From Limibacter armeniacum (GTDB lineage Bacteria > Bacteroidota > Bacteroidia > Cytophagales > Flammeovirgaceae), in the NCBI RefSeq assembly GCF_036880985.1, contig NZ_JBAJNO010000008.1, forward strand, positions 248,001 through 312,000: 64,000 nt of DNA, in the 5' to 3' direction. The stretch's first letter is position 1, and every line of letters starts with the position of its first letter. The translations under genes and the position numbers were made by a program. The notes beneath the pieces were generated by a model. It saw only the letters and a list, made by a program, of their open reading frames with translations, ran no database searches and was not told the DNA's origin. Below, piece after piece: positions 62,340 to 64,000 of this stretch.

Positions 62340-62705
62340 ATGTCTTTACCTGAAAAGAACTATCACGATTACTTATTCAAACAAACTAAAAGCAAATTTT
62401 GTATGAACGCATTGATGGGGTTGATACTGGCAATTCCTTCTATCATTTTGCCAGGAACAAGCAATGAGATCGGGAAAGAAGTACTGACAGATGATGGTCA
62501 GGTACTTTGCTATTACACGACAGAAGCGCCAAAGCTACTGAAGGTAGACAACGGTAGAATCATTTGGCTGTATACTGAGGAGGAAGCTGTGCTGTATAAG
62601 CTGGATGCTTCAGGTGACTACGAACTTTTGGAGACATATAGAAGGAGCGAGGAAGGTTACCAAAAGGCAGAGATGGAAATGGTAGAAGCCAAATGGAAAA
62701 AATAA
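62340..62705 (+). CDS. Small protein of unknown function with a hydrophobic segment
   Basis: 121 aa from the ATG at 62340 (MSLPEKNYHDY). An AGAGGAG stretch at 62328-62334, 5 nt upstream, is a good Shine-Dalgarno sequence, unusual for this phylum; an in-frame GTG at 62319 would lengthen it by 7 residues. A hydrophobic stretch (about 25-40, LMGLILAIPSIILPG) may be a membrane anchor or signal; the remainder is a small acidic domain (DDGQVLCYYTTEAPKLLKVDNG) ending in a charged helix. Not recognised. Followed by a strong terminator. Confidence 0.7.
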   Translation: MSLPEKNYHDYLFKQTKSKFCMNALMGLILAIPSIILPGTSNEIGKEVLTDDGQVLCYYTTEAPKLLKVDNGRIIWLYTEEEAVLYKLDASGDYELLETYRRSEEGYQKAEMEMVEAKWKK

Positions 62706-62710
62706 TCAAT

Positions 62711-62743
62711 AAAAAAACCGGACTGATCAGCTCCGGTTTTTTT
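62711..62743. terminator. Strong bidirectional terminator
   Basis: 12-bp stem (62711-62722 with 62732-62743) with A7 on one side and T7 on the other and a 9-nt loop. It ends the small-protein gene. Confidence 0.9.
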
Positions 62744-62753
62744 ATGCCTACAA

Positions 62754-62782
62754 GTGTCCCGTCCTAATTTTGGGGTACACTT
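62754..62782 (+). mobile_element. IS-end-like remnant
   Basis: Blocks GTGTCCC, GTCCTAAT, TTTG and GGGTACACTT in a row. Two 8-10-bp blocks and the GTGTCCC word recur near 50320-50351. Without a transposase or a second end nearby this is a solo remnant at most. Confidence 0.4.
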
Positions 62783-62804
62783 AGTGGTAACTTCAAGTAT
62801 CGCG

Positions 62805-63386
62805 TTAGATCTTTTCTATCTTACCGTTACCGTTGATATAGAAGTTCTCATTGATTTTTTCAACTGAAGCGTTTCCTTCTTCATCTACCACATTTCGTTC
62901 TACCTCTTTGATAATACGGTTACGAACAATCTTACAAGCTTCGACATTATGGATGTCTGCTACAGATTCATACTTGGCAAGCCTGCAAAGGTCAACAGGT
63001 TTACCCTCCTTATTATAGGTTGCAAAAAACAACAGTTTCAAATCACCATCTACAGCTACTTCTTTTGGAAACTGAGCAAATAAGATTTTTCCTTGCAGTT
63101 GCTCTGAAAGTGGCATGGTTTCTACTTCATAAAACTTCAGCTTGGGTTTTACGAGACTGTAAACATCTTCATTTTCTGAAATCTGAAAAGAAAAAGGTTG
63201 TGGTACTTCAGCAAATTTTCTGTTTTTGAATCTCTTGATCTGTCTCGCACTGATTTCATATGCTAAATTGACATCAGGAGTTTCTGTGACAACAGCCTGT
63301 TCATTTCCTTCTGTTGAGGAAGTGTTTTCAGAAGAGCAGGAAAATGATATGATAGTTACTGATAGTAAGAGTATAAGCTTTTTCAT
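62805..63386 (-). CDS. Small lipoprotein of unknown function
   Basis: 193 aa with a lipoprotein signal peptide (MKKLILLLSVTIISFSC; lipobox ISFSC with Cys17). The mature protein starts with an Asn/Ser/Thr/Glu-rich linker (about 18-38) and then a mixed alpha/beta domain with no recognised motif; a VDLCRLAKYESVADIHNVEACK segment (about 130-151) contains two Cys. Probably anchored in the outer or inner membrane on the periplasmic side. Divergent from the cytochrome c gene at 63577. Confidence 0.75.
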   Translation of the reverse strand: MKKLILLLSVTIISFSCSSENTSSTEGNEQAVVTETPDVNLAYEISARQIKRFKNRKFAEVPQPFSFQISENEDVYSLVKPKLKFYEVETMPLSEQLQGKILFAQFPKEVAVDGDLKLLFFATYNKEGKPVDLCRLAKYESVADIHNVEACKIVRNRIIKEVERNVVDEEGNASVEKINENFYINGNGKIEKI

Positions 63387-63576
63387 TTGTTAGTGATAAT
63401 TATTTGAAATGATCTTATTTATAGACAAGACTGTGCGCAAATTTCACTCCAATATACTTAGTGTATGCTAGATGTTTTTTAATTAAATTGTTGAATGATT
63501 ATACAGTCTGTAAAAGCTTAAAATTAAAGGGATTCTTTTAGGATAAGCAATTCTTTAAACTATAAAATAAAGTGAA

Positions 63577-63960
63577 ATGAGATACAAGGCTTTTATGAAT
63601 AACCCAAAGGGAGAAATAGTTAGTAGAGCAAGTAGGTTTTTTATGGGATTGTCGCTGCTGGTGGTGGCTAGTTGTACTTCTATGCCGTCACAGAATCAGA
63701 CGCAATCAACAGAGCAAGTGGCCAACGCAAGGGAGATTTATAATACGAATTGTCGTAGTTGTCATGGAGAAGAAGCAGTGCGTTTAAGAAGTGAGCCTTT
63801 GAAGCATGGAACCTCTTTGGAAGAAATTAAAAATAGTATTGTCAATGGTTACCCGGATAAAGGAATGCCAAGCTGGGGGAATGTATTGGAGAATGAAGAA
63901 GTTGACCTGTTGGCAACTTACTTGAAGGACTTGTATGATAAACCATTGGAAAAAGAGTAA
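63577..63960 (+). CDS. Lipoprotein c-type cytochrome (single haem)
   Basis: 127 aa. Lipoprotein signal ending VVASC (Cys32 from the ATG at 63577; an internal ATG at 63595 would shorten it by six residues). One haem c site CRSCH (about 58-62) and a downstream KGMPSWG segment whose Met is the likely sixth ligand, as in class I cytochromes. It would carry electrons in the periplasm, membrane-bound by its lipid. No oxidase genes occur within the window; the last 40 bases hold nothing recognisable. Confidence 0.88.
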   Translation: MRYKAFMNNPKGEIVSRASRFFMGLSLLVVASCTSMPSQNQTQSTEQVANAREIYNTNCRSCHGEEAVRLRSEPLKHGTSLEEIKNSIVNGYPDKGMPSWGNVLENEEVDLLATYLKDLYDKPLEKE

Positions 63961-64000
63961 GAACTGGTGACTTCTGAAATTATTACAGAAACTGTGGTTG

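Overview
The window looks like a chromosomal segment of a Bacteroidota bacterium, most likely a marine Cytophagales/Flammeovirgaceae-type gliding bacterium (inference). Reasons: moderate-low GC, few Shine-Dalgarno sites, promoter-like TAnnTTTG boxes, three proteins ending in type IX secretion (T9SS) type A sorting domains (YPNPSS-type), a BlaI/M56 pair, and PAS-rich sensors feeding SpoIIE phosphatases. No phage, plasmid or intact IS genes are visible.

Layout. 1-12.2 kb: two tandem copies of a three-gene partner-switching operon on the + strand. Each has a giant PAS-array sensor with a C-terminal SpoIIE/PP2C phosphatase, then a SiaB-type kinase and a SiaC-type regulatory phosphoprotein. The first sensor is cut by the left edge. 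The second carries five nearly identical PAS repeats that keep the FixL-type haem His and distal Arg at the same spacing. 12.2-15.6 kb: a minus-strand operon of N-formylglutamate amidohydrolase, GCS2 glutamate-cysteine ligase and RimK-like ATP-grasp ligase. 16-21.7 kb: a Sel1-repeat exported protein, an exported PQQ-like propeller, and a BlaI repressor with an M56-M23 metalloprotease fusion under a very clear operator. 22.2-34.2 kb: two T9SS cargo proteins (3055 and 929 aa) that both contain cohesin-like modules and dockerin-type calcium loops. 34.3-47.7 kb: minus-strand genes for two unrecognised proteins, an outer-membrane barrel, a 7TM-SpoIIE phosphatase, a small exported protein and a 1394-aa AAA-TPR-GAF histidine kinase. 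47.8-64 kb: site-2 protease, a lone cas6, asnB, a candidate small RNA, ispF, a double D-Ala-D-Ala ligase fusion plus PASTA protein, a T9SS beta-helix protein, transketolase, two small proteins and a cytochrome c lipoprotein.

How it fits together. Signalling dominates: three SpoIIE phosphatases, two SiaB/SiaC pairs and one histidine kinase lie within 48 kb. The sensor/SiaB/SiaC sets should act as a partner switch, with SiaB phosphorylating SiaC and the SpoIIE domain removing the phosphate in response to the PAS array. The second theme is the cell surface: T9SS-exported multi-domain adhesin/carbohydrate-binding proteins, envelope proteases and peptidoglycan-precursor enzymes.

All calls are by reading of the sequence; no database search was run. 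Residue positions are approximate unless a specific residue is given.
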